Counted from the first letter of the stretch, positions 24,271-36,990 are shown. The stretch is 64,000 bases of DNA from Ahaetulla prasina (GCF_028640845.1 NC_080540.1:230376794-230440793), one strand, 5' to 3'. Notes: generated by a model from the sequence alone, not told the origin. Numbers and translations: made by a program.

Positions 24271-25745
24271 TTCTCCCAAATCTGCCTGAATGATTTCTCC
24301 AATCAATAATTCTGACTAGAGGAAGGATAAGAGAATGAGGATAGAGCAAGAATCGTTCCACTGGCACATTCCATCAATGGCTAACTACAATTGGATATAA
24401 ATTTTTCTTAACTGATTTAAAATACAGCAAATATAGGGCAAAGAGGAGTGGTTGTTGCTGATTGCCTTCTCCTCTAATCTACATCCTTCCAATGAAAGCT
24501 CTGAACAGAGATTTATGTATCAGCAACTGTACAAATACTGATTCTTTTGCATGCCTATAAACCTTGCAAAAGGCAAAACCCTTATCAGAAGCTTATTGGT
24601 ACCTGTTAAAATTGGAATGTTTGTAGGGAACTATGAGGAGGTTCAGAGAAATATGACAATAGGCAAAATCCTCTTTTACTTTCCATACATTACAATTCAT
24701 ATGCTTTGAATATATGATTTGTAACACGTGAAAAAATGTTTTATCATTATAAGTTTCCAGTATTATTGCAATCATTAAGAAAAGATAAAGCAAAACATAA
24801 AATTGGAAAACATGAGATAAGTGGCAACGATTCTTATGATATAAAAAAGAAATGCTGATGGACCTAAATATTTAAACATGAGTGTTGTGAGTTAATTATT
24901 CATCCATCAGCTGAATAACGATGATGGTTTGCCAAGATCAAAGTAAGTAAAGGTGGCCTTATTTTTCTTGTAAATTTCACTATTTAATCTAAAAATCCAC
25001 CAGATCCGATATACAGATAGTATTTGTCAAGATTGATTTACAGGTTTTTTTAATGAGAGACAAAGGTAAGAAAGATACTTTTTAATAAGCTTAGTCAATT
25101 ATTTTTGGAATTTTTTAATTATATAAATTTCTAGCTTTTTAAATATTTTTTTAATTTTCATACCAATGTTTAAGTAAAGCACAAAAAATAAGTTCAATGT
25201 AATATACGTTGCATCGATAGGTTTTTAATTTTGCTTCCACATAGACGTCCCACTGCACTCTACTCCATTAATTAAGTAATGAAATGAAAAATCTACTCAC
25301 ATGTTATAATTTAACCTACATTATAGTAGCTGCTGCAATGCATACTGGATGAGTGATATTATCCAACATTTTCTTAAAATAAAAACACAAAGCAGAGAAA
25401 TGCACACAAGTTGGTAGAAGAACTTGGAGAAGAGGAGAAGAAAGGAAGTTTAGGCAAGTTGTGAAAAAGAGTGAGAAATGTATAAAAAATGGTTAAATGT
25501 GATATTTATTATTTGGGAACAGGAGCCTATTGTTTTTTCTATTTTGTGTATAAATAGAGTCTGCATTCTGCATTTTTAAATTACTGATAGTTTCTTACAA
25601 CTAGTACTGTCATCTAAATGTTTGATAGCAATATTAGTAACATAGATATTTTACTTATAAAAAAGAATGGAAAGAATGCAAGTGCTTCCTAAAAGCCTAA
25701 AAGGTATCAAATCTAGCCTGATACTATTCATGCTGTGTTCACATA
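24271..25745. other. No feature recognised
   Basis: AT-rich; nothing identified. Confidence 0.4.
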
Positions 25746-25856
25746 ATAATAATAATAACAACAACAACAACAACAACAGGGACTGGAGGCCTTCTAGTCC
25801 AACCCCCTGCCCAGGCAGGAAACCCTACACCATCTCAGACAGATGGTTATCCAACA
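25746..25856 (-). mobile_element. CR1 LINE 3' end, minus strand
   Basis: About 110 bp of CR1 3' terminus on the minus strand: GGAGGCCTTCTAGTCCAACC, CCTGCCCAGGCAGGAAACC and ATCTCAGACAGATGGTTATCC are the reverse complement of the ends at 11490-11550 and 52300-52365. Its tail, read on the plus strand, is AATAATAAT then ACAACA repeats (25746-25779). Strong 5' truncation. Confidence 0.93.
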
Positions 25857-27512
25857 TAAGAAATACAGGCATCTGATTTCAACCATAATGATATCAAAAT
25901 AACAAAAAGTGGCTTGTGAAATCATAGTGTAAGATTCACTCTTTCATAGTTGACTTTTGCCCTTTTGGTCATCCAGCATAAACCCTTGAGAAAAAAGTGC
26001 CAATAAAGCTCATTTCCAAACAAAATTGTAAAATATATGTACACTCCAGTTTCTTAAAAATAAGCCATCTGGATCCCAAATCAAGTGCCAGTCATACTAT
26101 GTGATAATATTTTGGTCATTTTTTTGTGTACTGAAAATCTTATTCATTCAAGCCTTTGTTTAAGTTATGTTCTGTCATCACTTACCAACAATGGAAAGGG
26201 CATGAAATGAGACTAAGTGATGAGCTTTCTCATGACAAATTACATAAGATCTTTTCGTTGTTCCAACGGTCATCATTGGGCTAACTTAATTCTCCTTCCA
26301 TTATTAGCACGAAAAATGACTGACACTTTTGATAATACAGATTATAGCCATTGTATGTACCTGGCCAATCAGCACCATCAGAAACAACTAAAATAAAATA
26401 AACACAAAGTAGCATTAGCAAAATGCTACCCTGTTTTCTATTCTATACAGTAAAATATAATGAAGTAAAATATAATTATATTTGTGTAATTTTATTAGAA
26501 ATAAAAACAATTCAAAAGTTTTTTCATAAAATGGGGAAAAGTGTAAACTCATCCATTGTCTACTAATAAAGATTATTTATAAAACAATTAAAACAAAAAA
26601 GTCATTTGGATTATTTTTTATCATTTATATAATGCTTAAATACTATTTTAGCCACCAGTCCACTCTTTCACAAGTGTATTTTCAATAGCAATTGTATGAT
26701 ATAAACATCAATCCCCAGTGATATATGTAACAATAGATAAAACTTTTCTGCTAATTACCATTTTAAAAAATTTAAGTATACCATATTGCATATTTATAAA
26801 GTGTAGGTTTTGATACAAAATAATCTCAAAACAAAATTATTGAACAATTCACTTGACAGCATTTTGGATGGAAATAGTAAATAAATGGATTGTGACTCAA
26901 CACCAGATGATAATCATGATAAATATTATTTATTATTTAATAGTTAAATATTTGAAGTGGTAATAGCAAGTATGGATGGTTGTCAGAATTATAAAACAAA
27001 ACACAGAATTAGGAAGGAAAATCTCCAAGATCCCATTATTTTGTATGATTCAAATATCATATACAGTATCTTACAGACTTCCAGAATATTATTTAGCTAT
27101 TCATTCTCACACAGAATATGACTTTTAGAAAAAACAGATATTGAAATACTGGATGCCACCATACTGCAAACATATTTCCACAGAAGATTCTTTTATTATT
27201 TATTTTATTTAAAGTATTTTATGTTGTTTCAATCAATACAAAACTAAGCACTTTGTAAAAACTATACATTATAATCAACTGCACAAAACATGCATATGCA
27301 TTTCTTTAGGAGGAAGTAGTAGACTATATAAGTGTGACTGTGACAAAAGTTAATTTTTTCAGGGGATAATATTCTATTGAATTATATACCTGGTATGGAA
27401 TTTGGCAACTAGATAGTGTAAATGGATTCTTTGTGCCCTTATTAAAGCTACAGGACCGATATTGCAACACTGGAAAAATAAAAGACAGATAAGAGCCAGT
27501 TTGGTCTCTTAT
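25857..27512. other. No feature recognised
   Basis: Strongly AT-rich, with no coding or repeat signature that I can place. Confidence 0.4.
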
Positions 27513-27833
27513 CTTATTTTCTATTTCCCCTGTTAGCCTAGGAATTTAAGTCTTCTTAAAGAAAAAAACACCAATGGCTTCAATACCCAGGATCTAAATC
27601 ACCAGAGGAAAATTATTATGCAACCACATTACAGATTAATAAATAAGAGAGATGGATATTCTAAATGAATTATTTTGTTCAATACAAAAAAAAGGTCAAA
27701 TGTTCAATAGCCCTGCAGACACTGAAGTAAATGTTCATTCAAACTCACTGTTCTTAGGCATCAACTATAGATAAAGTATAACACCTGTTTGAACTTGGGT
27801 AAGCTGGAAAATTAAACAGTGTCAAACTAGATA
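27513..27833 (+). repeat. 0.33-kb repeat, copy B
   Basis: Counterpart of 22602-22929. It too ends in the 5S-like AAATTAAACAGTGT segment. Here the 5S-like part is cut off after CTAGATA and a different, MIR-like SINE follows directly. Confidence 0.85.
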
Positions 27834-28051
27834 CAGGGTAGAAGGCAAAAGATCGTGAATTCAAGTCCTGCCTTAGTCATGAAAGGCAGTTGAGTGACCT
27901 TGGACCAGTCACTCACTCTCAGCCCAGTTCACCTTACAAGATTGTTGTGGTGGTGAAAATAGGAGGAAAATGTGTTGTATATGTTCACAGCCTTGTGTTA
28001 TTTGTAAAATAATAATAAAGGAGATAAACAAACAAACAAATAAATAAATAT
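27834..28051 (+). mobile_element. MIR/CORE-like tRNA SINE
   Basis: Degraded B box TGAATTCAAGTCCTG near 27857, then the CORE-like phrase GTGACCTTGGACCAGTCACT and CTCAGCCCAGTTCACC. It then runs to AATAATAATAAAGGAG and a tail of AAAC/AAAT repeats at 28028-28051. A minus-strand relative lies at 42185-42380. Confidence 0.65.
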
Positions 28052-28369
28052 TCCCATTTACTCAATGAATTGAAGATCTGATTATACTTGCTACTTGCAA
28101 GCCAATTGCCCATAGATGTAATCTTATAATTATGAGTAGTAGGTTAAAAAAATGGTATATTAATTGTATATTAGAAATACACACCTGCACACAAATATAT
28201 ACTATATTAATGTAATGTTTGCATTAGATAATTATATATAAAATTGTAATTGTTTACTGTTGTAACAACATATTTTACTCTATATTTTATTTTTTCTGTT
28301 GTATTTTTCTTCACCTGTTTTTTAGCCACTTATTTTATTATTATTTATTTATTAATCACATTTATATAC

Positions 28370-28402
28370 CGCCCTATCTCCTGAAGGACTCAGGGCGGTT
28401 CA
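28370..28402 (-). other. L2 3' UTR stem-loop
   Basis: CCGCCCTATCTCC..CTCAGGGCGG on the plus strand folds into a 7-bp GC-rich hairpin. The same hairpin occurs at 59972-60000 and in the SINE tails near 44192 and 56139. In L2-type elements the 3' hairpin is a likely recognition site for the reverse transcriptase, which would explain the shared tail. Confidence 0.75.
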
Positions 28403-28522
28403 CAGGCAATTAAAAACATATAAATACAAGTTAAAATAACAATTAAAAAACTTATTCTACAAGGCCAATTATTAAAAACAGTATAAATAATAAAACCCAT
28501 TTAAAACCAATAAATTTAAAAT

Positions 28523-30216
28523 CTAATCCAGTCCTGCGCAGATGAATAAGTGTGTTTTAAGCTCGCGACGGAAGGTTCGGAGGTCCGGAAGTTGACGAAG
28601 TCCTGGGGGGAGTTCGTTCCAGAGGGTGGGAGCCCCCACAGAGAAGGCCCTTCCCCTGGGTGTCGCCAGACGACACTGCCTCGCTGACGGCACCCTGAGG
28701 AGTCCCTCTCTGTGAGAGCGCACGGGTCGGTGAGAGGTATTCGGTAGCAGTAGTAAGTCCCGTAAGTAACCCGGCCCTATGCCATGGAGCGCTTTAAAGG
28801 TGGTTACCAGGACCTTGAAGCGCACCCGGAAGGCCACAGGTAGCCAGTGCAGTCTGCGCAGGATAGGTGTCATACGGGAGCCACGAGGGGCTCCCTCTAT
28901 CACCTGCGCAGCCGCATTCTGGACTAACTGCAGCCTCTGGATGCCCTTCAAGGGGAGCCCCATGTAGAGAGCATTGCAGTAATCCAGGCGAGACGTCACG
29001 AGGGCGTGAGTGACCGTGCATAGGGCATCCCGATCAAGGAAGGGGCGCAACTGGCGCACCAGGCGAACCTGGTAGAAAGCTCTCCTGGAGACGGCCGTCA
29101 AGTGATCTTCCAGAGACAGCCGTTCATCCAGGAGGACGCCCAAGTTGCGCACCCTCTCCATCGGGGCCAATGACTCGCCTCCAACAGTCAGCCGTGGACT
29201 CAGCTGACTGTACCGGGATGCCGGCATCCACAGCCACTCTGTCTTGGAGGGATTGAGCTTGAGCCTGTTTCTCCCCATCCAGACCCGTACGGCTTCCAAA
29301 CACCGGGACAGCACTTCGATAGCTTCGTTGGGGTGGCCCGTGTGAAAAGTACAGCTGGGTGTCATCCGCGTACAGGTGGTACCTCACAGCGAAGCCACTG
29401 ATGATCTCACCCAGCGGCTTCATATAGATGTTGAACAGAAGGGGAGAGAGAATCGACCCCTGCGGCACCCCACAAGTGAGGCGCCTCGGAGCCGACCTCT
29501 GCCCCCGTCAACACCGTCTGCGACCGATCGGAGAGATAGGAGGAGAACCACCGATAAACGGTGCCTCCCACTCCCAATCCCTCCAACCGGCGCAGCAGGA
29601 TACCATGGTCGATGGTATCAAAAGCCGCTGAGAGGTCTAATAGGACCAGGGCAGAGGAACAACCCCTGTCCCTGGCCCTCCAGAGATCATCCACCAACGC
29701 GACCAAAGCCGTCTCAGTGCTGTAACCGGGCCGGAAACCGGACTGGAACGGGTCTAGATAGACAGTTTCATCCAGGTGTAAAGGAAACTGATATGCCACC
29801 ATACTCTCTACAACCTTCGCCGCGAAGCGAAGGTTGGAGACCGGACGATAATTACCTAAAACAGCCGGGTCCAGGGAAGGCTTCTTGAGGAGGGGCCTCA
29901 CCACCGCCTCTTTCAAGGCGGCCGGAAAGACACCCTCCACCAAAGAAGCGCTCGTAATCACCTGGAGCCAGCCTCGTGTCACCTCCTGAGTGGCCAGCAC
30001 CAGCCAGGAGGGGCACGGGTCCAGTAAACACGTGGTGGCATTCAACCTACCCAACAACCTGTCCATGTCCTCGGGAGCCACAGGGTCAAACTCATCCCAA
30101 ACAATGTCACCAAGACCACCCTCAGACGTCTCACCTGAGTCACCGCAATTTTGGTCCAAACCGTCCCGAAGCTCAACGATTTTATCGTATAGATAACCGT
30201 CCCTGCAACGGGTCAC
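28523..30216 (-). pseudogene. L2-like reverse transcriptase and C-terminal domain
   Basis: Reads in three pieces joined by frameshifts near 29440 and 29340. Piece one (30216-29407) has VVRPLLKKPSLDPAVLGNYR, FQSGFRPGYSTETALVALVD and motif A LVLLDLSAAFDTIDH. Piece two (29468-29124) has [16 protein letters not shown] and an intact YADD at 29361-29372. Piece three (29365-28523) has the post-RT region [43 protein letters not shown] and LHWLPVAFRVRF, and ends KTHLFICAGLD-stop. This order is normal for L2-type LINEs. A 170-residue open frame on the plus strand (29376-29888) is only its shadow. Confidence 0.93.
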
Positions 30217-31420
30217 CCCCCTCCTCCTGGTGAAGGAGGGAATGAGTCACCCGAAACAGGGCGGCTGGGCGGTTATCTGCCAACGCAATGAGGGAGGAGG
30301 CGTAGCAACGCCTCGCTTCCCTCAATGCCACTAGGTAAGCCCTATTATAGGACTTCACTAGTGTCCGATCAGCCTCTGAACGGCTAGACCTCCAGGAACT
30401 CTCTAGGCGTCTTCTCCGGCGCTTCATCCCCCTCAGCTCCTCGGAGAACCAAGGAGCCGGTTGGGACCTGCGCCGGGTCAGAGGCCGCAAAGGCACGACA
30501 CGGTCTAAGGCCCCCGCCGCGGCCCGTTCCCAGGCCGCAACAAGTTCCTCAGCCGTGCCGTGAGCCAGACCCTCAGGAAGTGGCCCAAGCTCCGTCCGGA
30601 ACCTCTCCGGGTCCATCAGGCGCCTGGGACGGAACCAACGTATTGGCTCCGTCTCCCTGCGGTGTTGAATGGCGGTCAGAAAGTCCAGGCGAAGGAGAGA
30701 GTGATCTGACCATGACAAAGGTTCAATGACTATTTCCTTCAAGTCCAGATCTCTCAACCACTGACCAGAGATAAAAATCAAGTCCAGTGTGCCACCCCCA
30801 GTGTGAGTAGGGCCATCGACTACTTGAGTCAGGTCCAAGGCCGTCATGGAAGCCGTGAACTCCCGAGCTGCTGTCGATGACGAGCCGGAAGATGGCAAGT
30901 TAAAGTCCCCCATGACTAAAAGTCTGGGGGTCTCAACTGCCACCCCAGCAAGCACCTCCAGGAGCTCGGGCAGGGCAGCTGTCACGCAGCAAGGAGCCAG
31001 GTACGCGACCAGCAAGCCCATCTGACACCTATGACCCCATCTCACAAAGAGGGATTCACAACCGGCAATCTGAGGTACAGTGGTCTCCCTCGGCCCCAGG
31101 CTCTCTCTAATCACAACCGCCACCCCTCACCCCTACCCTGAGCCCTCGGCTGATGGAATGCACGGAAATGGGCACATTTCAACAAGGGGAACGCCCCCTT
31201 CTGTGCCCAACCAGGTTTCCGTAACGCCTATAAGATCCGCGGCGCCCCCCTGAATAAGATCGTGTATTAGGGGGGCCTTATTGACCACGGACCGTGCGTT
31301 GCATAACATAAGCCGAAGGCCCAGGCTCTGAGGGTCTTGACCATCCGGGGAACGGGACAAGTCAGAGGGATCGGGGCGCGCAATCGCCTGTAAACATCGA
31401 GCGCGCGCCCCCACAGAACG
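30182..31420 (-). pseudogene. L2-like APE endonuclease domain
   Basis: Encodes the apurinic-like endonuclease that nicks target DNA for LINE insertion. The N-terminal part reads LCNARSVVNKAPLIHDLI and VTETWL, with the catalytic ETW. The central part has LLVMGDFNLPSSGS (GDFN motif), and the C-terminal part has LSWSDHSLLRLD (SDH motif). Two in-frame stops (TAG 31133-31135 and a TGA a codon later) fall between the ETW and the GVAVVIRES strand. The frame is otherwise open to 30182. A frameshift near 30215 leads into the RT linker. The motifs themselves are intact. Confidence 0.92.
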
Positions 31421-31640
31421 ATATGATCCCCCACTTCCGCCGTATCTGCCCCTCCCACTTACCGTACAAATAGGACCACCCTCACCAGAAGGAACACATT
31501 CCCCCCCCATAACCTCCGAACCTAATAAATAACCGCCGCGAGCACACGCAGGAACTGGCTCCCCACCTGACGGGCTACCCCCAACACCCGCCCTAACCCT
31601 CCCACCCCTTAAAAATGCCCTATCTAAAAAACCCCAAAGG

Positions 31641-33315
31641 CTCTTTTTCTTCGCATGCTTGTTATGTATTTTTTGATAATGTATATATTTGTGTTTTGTT
31701 CCCTGCATTTTTTTTCTGTTATTTTAAAATACAATAAAAAGTTTTATTTAAAAAAGCATATCTGCATGGAAGACTTTTGCCACTTTGTAGAATAAGTTTG
31801 CCATTTTATGTGCAATGAGTTTACTATTCAGGAAAATCTTTAACAATTACTATATTAAACAAAAAGACATAAACTAAGAGATGTCATGAAATATATTTTA
31901 AAATCTGAAATTCTATTCCCCTCCTCCCCCCAAATTCACTTTATAGAGCTTGCTGAATGAGCTAACAGAGAGAGATAACAGAAGGGGGAAAGTAACCACA
32001 TAAGCTGTGTGTTCTGCATGTTTGTTCAGCTGTGGGAGTGAAAATGTCATGGCCCCAAACCCGGTTGAGTGCTTTGTGTGGGTGAAGAGTGATTGCTTCT
32101 TGCTGAGTAAGCAGCTACTATAAGAGGTATATGAAGCAGACAAATTTCATGGAGCAAATAAGCAGGCGAGGCCAACAAGAATTTGTCAGGGTAATTCAAT
32201 GTTTAAGGCAATATAGCATGTAACCTATTCTCCCATCTTGTCATGATTGGCCAATTTAAGAACCCCAAAACTTGAGAAGGAACAACAACAAATAAAAGCC
32301 TTTCTACTAGTATAGTCCCCAAGAAGGCAAAGGAATGACAAATGTTCAGTAGTCTTCAAGTGCAATCTGAAGCGCTGCTGATATGTTTGTCTTCCACATT
32401 GAAAAAGAAAGGATTAATGGAGTGAATGGCTACACTTTAGCTGATGATAAAGAACAAGAATTTATCAGTTCAAAGAAAGTAGGCTCTGATAGGGAAAAAT
32501 GCCAAAAAGAAAACAGAAAAGCAAATTCAATGGATGGGATAATAACCAGAGTCTGCACCCTGGAACATAGAAATAGTTCTTTTAAAACATGCAACATGTT
32601 TCAAATATTTAGGGGGGAAAAAACCCTGCAAGTCTGGTGACATGATAGTGGACCCATAAAGAATAGAAAATATAGGACTATGCCCATAATACACCATAAA
32701 AAAATGATGGTAGTTGCATACTTCACCCAACGCATTGCCTTGTGAAATATATTGTTTCTTGGAGCAAGAATTAGGGCTGTGACAGAACAACTTCCAAATC
32801 TCATCAATTCCATTGACAATGATTACTTTTTGCTATTCCTTCATGAAGACAAATGATAGTACTACAGTCACAGATCTTGAAAATATTGGAAGAAAGCATA
32901 CATTGTAGGGCATAGATGGCATTCCAATCCATGCTTCTATGGAAGGAAACTGTAAAGATAACAAATAATACTTCGAGTCCTTTTTCTGGCGAAGTAAATG
33001 GGAGCATATAGTTCTGGAACTATGGTCTGAGTTATCTGAAGATATTTTAGTGTTTTAAGATGTGTTGCACTTCAAAAATTTGATGAGTTTGATTAGGAGA
33101 CCCATAGACTGACCTATAGATGTGGGGGAGGGGAAATGAAATCTCTTAAGTAAGTACTTTACATAAAGAATATTGGCTCATAAATCATTTTAACACATCA
33201 TTGTCTTCACTGTTTCTATGTTAATGGTAAAATAATAGTAAAAAAATTAGCTCCAGTTTTTACTACAAAAAGGCAGAAATGATTTAATACATTTCTATAT
33301 TAAACAACAAGCGAG
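31641..33315. other. No feature recognised
   Basis: AT-rich. Open frames such as 32383-32640 (85 residues) show no domain that I know, and the rest is featureless. Confidence 0.4.
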
Positions 33316-33319
33316 GGAG

Positions 33320-33550
33320 AGAGAGAATGGTTCCATGTGAGTGTGGACAAGGATGTGTGATGTGCGTGCAGCTCCATTTGTGCAAGCAGCGGGCAAGTGT
33401 GCCCACCATTTGCACAAATGGAGCATGCATGCACACTCTCACCTGCTGTTGGTATAAGTGTAGATACACATGCATACTCGCCTGCCACTTCCGCAGCCCA
33501 GGTCCGAATAGCCCAGAGGTGAGCTGTGGCCCGGGGATTGGGTGTCCCTG
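33320..33550 (-). mobile_element. hAT-like MITE, degraded
   Basis: Ends (plus strand) GGGGATTGGGTGTCCCTG, the reverse complement of a CAGGGACACCC-type terminus. The interior GGAGCATGCATGCAC and AATGGAGC phrases match, inverted, the element near 52718. The other end is not clear and no TSD could be found. Confidence 0.6.
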
Positions 33551-34299
33551 ATATAGAGAACAACAAATACACTAAAATAAGTGGTTGAACGAATAAAAGC
33601 AATATTGCTGCTGGTGTCTATATAACTTGTCCATCCAAGTTGATGTGAACAACATTTTCAAAAACCAAAATACATAACTTTTAATGAGGCATGAAGCTGT
33701 AGTAAATGGTCATTTTAATTACCCTGACATCTGTTGGAAAACAAATTCTGCCAAATATAGTCATTCCAGGACAGTCTTCATTTCCCTTGCTAACTACTTC
33801 TCCTTTGAAGACTGAAGGAACAGATAAAATAATCTTGACTGAGGGAAGTCAAGAGTGAATACTTAGTTGAAGAACTAGAAATCATATGAACATTAGAGGG
33901 AAGCAGTTATGTAATGCTGATATTTATAGTTTTCAGGAAAATCAGAATTTATCATAGTTAAACAGCATCTTAGACTTCAAAAACTGGAGTTTAATAAACA
34001 TGCAGTAGGACTCCATGGCATGAGTAGCTAATGGGAAAAGGAGCTGAAGATATGTGGGAATTCCTAAAGGTGATGCTCAGATTACATTTGTAATCAATTC
34101 TAGTGAAAAATCAGTGGAGGACAGCAGAATAAGTCCCAGGATATTGACTAGGATTCTAACTCTGGTCTTAAGAAAGTGAAAACTCAGAATGAATTGAAGA
34201 AAGCAAAGGACATTAAGAACACAGAAATGTTAAAGGTGATGGCTAATGGATACATGTCAGAAGACCTAGGAGAGGCACTGTCAGGGATCAGTCTAAAGG
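33551..34299. other. No feature recognised
   Basis: AT-rich sequence without recognisable features. Confidence 0.4.
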
Positions 34300-35160
34300 A
34301 CAGTTCTGGTGGCATGTTCCAATCCTCAGCTCACCTCATTGCCAGGTCTTGGTCAGTGGACTTTCAAGATCCTGGGTTTTCAGATACCATTGCTGAATGC
34401 CAAGGTGGCCTATAATAAGGCGGTCCTCATTTGTGACTTAATTATGGATGAGATACTTGACATGTATTACCAAAATTTGGCTAGGAGCAGAGGGGTGTGT
34501 TCTCCTTCTAAAAATATGCCCAGACTCTCTCTGTTAAACTGGATTCTAGGGTTCAGTTGGGATTGTACCAGTTGCTCTGCTGGGTGGCAATGTCCTTTCC
34601 TCAGCTCCTTGAGTCCATGGCCAGGCTAGTGGTAGAGTTGGTGGTATGGTTTTAGGCAGTGGTGGGATTCAAGTAATTTAAAAACCAGTTCTCTGCCCTG
34701 ATGATTTCTTCCAACAACCAGTTTGCCAAACTGCTCAGAAAGTTAACAACCGGTTCTCCTGAAGTGGTGCGAACTGGCTGAATCCCACCGCTGGTTTTAG
34801 GAGACTTTAACTTGCTTTCCTGAGTGTGATGTCGGAAGTAGTTCCGGAGCTCATAGCCACTATGGACCTTGAGCCTGTTCTAGATCACCTGGGGCCAAAT
34901 ACATAACAGTGATCATATGCCTGATCTGCCTTTTCTGTTGGAGCAACAGCAAAATCATCTGCATTTGAAGAAATCAGTAAACCTTGATCTTAATACCTGA
35001 AATCTCCCAAATCTGTCCTACCACATTTTATGAAAACTGTCTGATGATTGTTTTCTCCGCTGGACAGTGAACTCAACATGAAACCAAGAAATCTGCCCAT
35101 TGCTCCTCTTAAACGTGTACGAATAGCATTGCTTGCCAATCTCAGTAAAGCTTGGTTGTG
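34300..35160 (+). pseudogene. Decayed L2-type endonuclease, split by a MITE
   Basis: Read in pieces, 34309-34629 encodes PLLNAKVAYNKAVLICDLIM, the counterpart of the LNARSVVNKA.LIHDLI start of the L2 endonuclease. After a hAT MITE, VLGDFNLL (GDFN motif) follows at about 34794. HNSDHMPD, matching the SDH motif, occurs near 34905. Later sequence is too degraded to align. It is older than the L2 copy at 28340-31640. Confidence 0.65.
34657..34793. mobile_element. hAT-like MITE with perfect TSD (GTTTTAGG)
   Basis: A 137-bp element from CAGTGGTGGGATTCAA to TGAATCCCACCGCTG, inverted ends of about 14 bp. GTTTTAGG flanks it at 34649-34656 and 34794-34801. The target lies in the codons before GDFN of the decayed LINE endonuclease. 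Confidence 0.95.
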
Positions 35161-35902
35161 GGAGTACAGGAATTTGTCACAACTTAGTTTTCATCTGACT
35201 GAGGAACAAAAAAATGTATACTAAAATAATTATCAGGAAGAACTGAAAGAATCCTATGAACGATATACTAATGAACAACATAGTTATGCATGGGCTTGAT
35301 GGTAAGACCTTTAAGTGAATATACTGTATATCTGGCTTAAATATTTTAATCAAAGAAGATGATAATATTGATATTATATAGTATTAATCTGATACAAACA
35401 GATAAGTTTCATGCAGATATTTATAATAACAAATTTAATAAAATCTAATCTCTGATACTTGAGTCATGAAAATAAGTAGACACAGATATGATTTCAAAAC
35501 ATTACAATTTAGCCTCAGATATTCTTTTAGGGTAAAGAGCTTGCAGTCAATAAATCAGCCAAGAATAATAGCTAGAAAGTTTTAATGAAACCTTATGAAC
35601 ACAAGCCTTGTTCAGAATTTACATTTTATAAAATATATCAGAAAAATATCTCTCCAGGCTGAGTTTTTAAAGGCTAAATTATTAAACTGTAACAGTAAGG
35701 GGGGAAAAAATCCCACAAATACAAATAATACTACTGAATATGAAGGCTACTTCGTTCTCTGTGCCTCTTTTTCTCTTGAGGCATATCAATCAATCTTGTA
35801 GTAAAATAGGCCATTTTGAAGCAACTTTGCCATCTTCCATTTTGCTAAGTGTAGCAACCAGACAAGAATGTTACAAATAAACGAAATAACCTATATTTTC
35901 AG
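35161..35902. other. No feature recognised
   Basis: AT-rich; nothing identified. Confidence 0.4.
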
Positions 35903-36734
35903 TACAGGTAACACTCGAGTTACGAGAGTAACGGATCCTGCCCTCTACTGTCAGATGCTGGGATAAATTTTAAATGAGATGCCTCATTCCCTATTTTCCT
36001 CAATGCATTCCTTAAATGAATGTTAAATGAATGTGTAGGTCATTATGTGTGCATGGAGTGCCTTAGGGGTGATCCTAGAGAGCCTAATGCAGGGACAAGC
36101 CCATCTGCCTCAGCCTTCCAGGCATCCCCTGACACCCTGAGTTCCCCCATTCTCCGCCCCCACTCCTTGAGGTCCCCACAGCTTCCTGGGTCTCCTCCCC
36201 TCCTACAATCACTCACTTACCAAGTCAGTCTTCCCCACCAGCAAGCCAGCTCAAATTTCAAACTGACAGAAAGCTATTTGCCATCTCCCTTGTGGGAGAG
36301 AGACAAGCAGAAACTGCTTTGTTGCTAGGCTGAATGGCTGGTTCAGTTCAAGAGGTGTGCGGTTCGCAAAAAGACACTGCCTGAGAGATCCAAGGACCAT
36401 GTGGCCCAGCAATAGAATGGCCTGTTCTCCTTCCCCTCCTCCAACTCCTGAGCTCTGGAAATTTTTGGAAGGTAAGTGAGTGATTGTGGGAGGGGGTGGA
36501 CCATGTGGGCTAGCAAAGCAGGCCCAGTGCCTCTGGGGTCCTGGCAGAGGCAGATGGAGAGGAAATAGATGGGTGGGCATGCTGCAAGTCCACCATCAGT
36601 CATAAGGGTGAATGCAGCACGTAGAGGTGCTGCAGATGTAACTTTGAAACAGGATCATATGTAGCTTTTGGGAGGGAAGATCTGTTGTAAATATAAACAT
36701 TAAATGAGCTGTCATGCCTCAAAGATTACCTATA
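35903..36734. mobile_element. TIR element with TACAGGTA/TACCTATA ends
   Basis: Begins TACAGGTAACACTCGAGTTA and ends AAAGATTACCTATA, inverted ends of the type seen at 6593 and 59585. About 830 bp with a CT-rich, GC-richer core (36080-36580) that gives open frames on both strands without known domains. Phrases such as GAAACAGGATCATATG near the right end fit a non-autonomous mariner-like family I know from snakes. Internal homology is from memory. Confidence 0.6.
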
Positions 36735-36990
36735 TTTGTGAGATACATTTTGGCATTTTTACATTAAGTAATATATATCCTCTCATACAGAAAGTTAGTC
36801 TTATATTCCATGAAGGTATATTGTTATAATAATGAACTGCTTCTACCTAATAGTGGACTTTTTTGGGTTTAAATGTTTCAGTATCACCAACAATATCACC
36901 ATCAGTTATCAAAAGAAAGTGTTGGCTTCATAGTAAACATAGGTGCCATGTTCTCTATCACACATCCTTAAATAATCTCTAATGATCGAG

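Larger units (their letters stand above)
28340..31640 (-). mobile_element. L2-like LINE, nearly full length, GC-rich
   Basis: A 3.3-kb non-LTR retrotransposon on the minus strand and by far the most GC-rich part of the window. From its 5' end (about 31640) come a GC-rich leader, an APE-type endonuclease, a reverse transcriptase and a C-terminal region (LHWLPV, LWNELPPGL). The 3' UTR near 28370-28402 forms a CCGCCCT/AGGGCGG stem-loop and runs into AT-rich repeats. It has two in-frame stops and about three frameshifts, so it is dead but young enough to read end to end. The nearest known group is CR1-superfamily L2. Confidence 0.93.

Noticed and set aside
29376..29888. 170-residue open frame on the plus strand
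   Set aside because: It is the antisense shadow of the L2-like reverse transcriptase; the proline/arginine-rich composition follows from the GC-rich complement.
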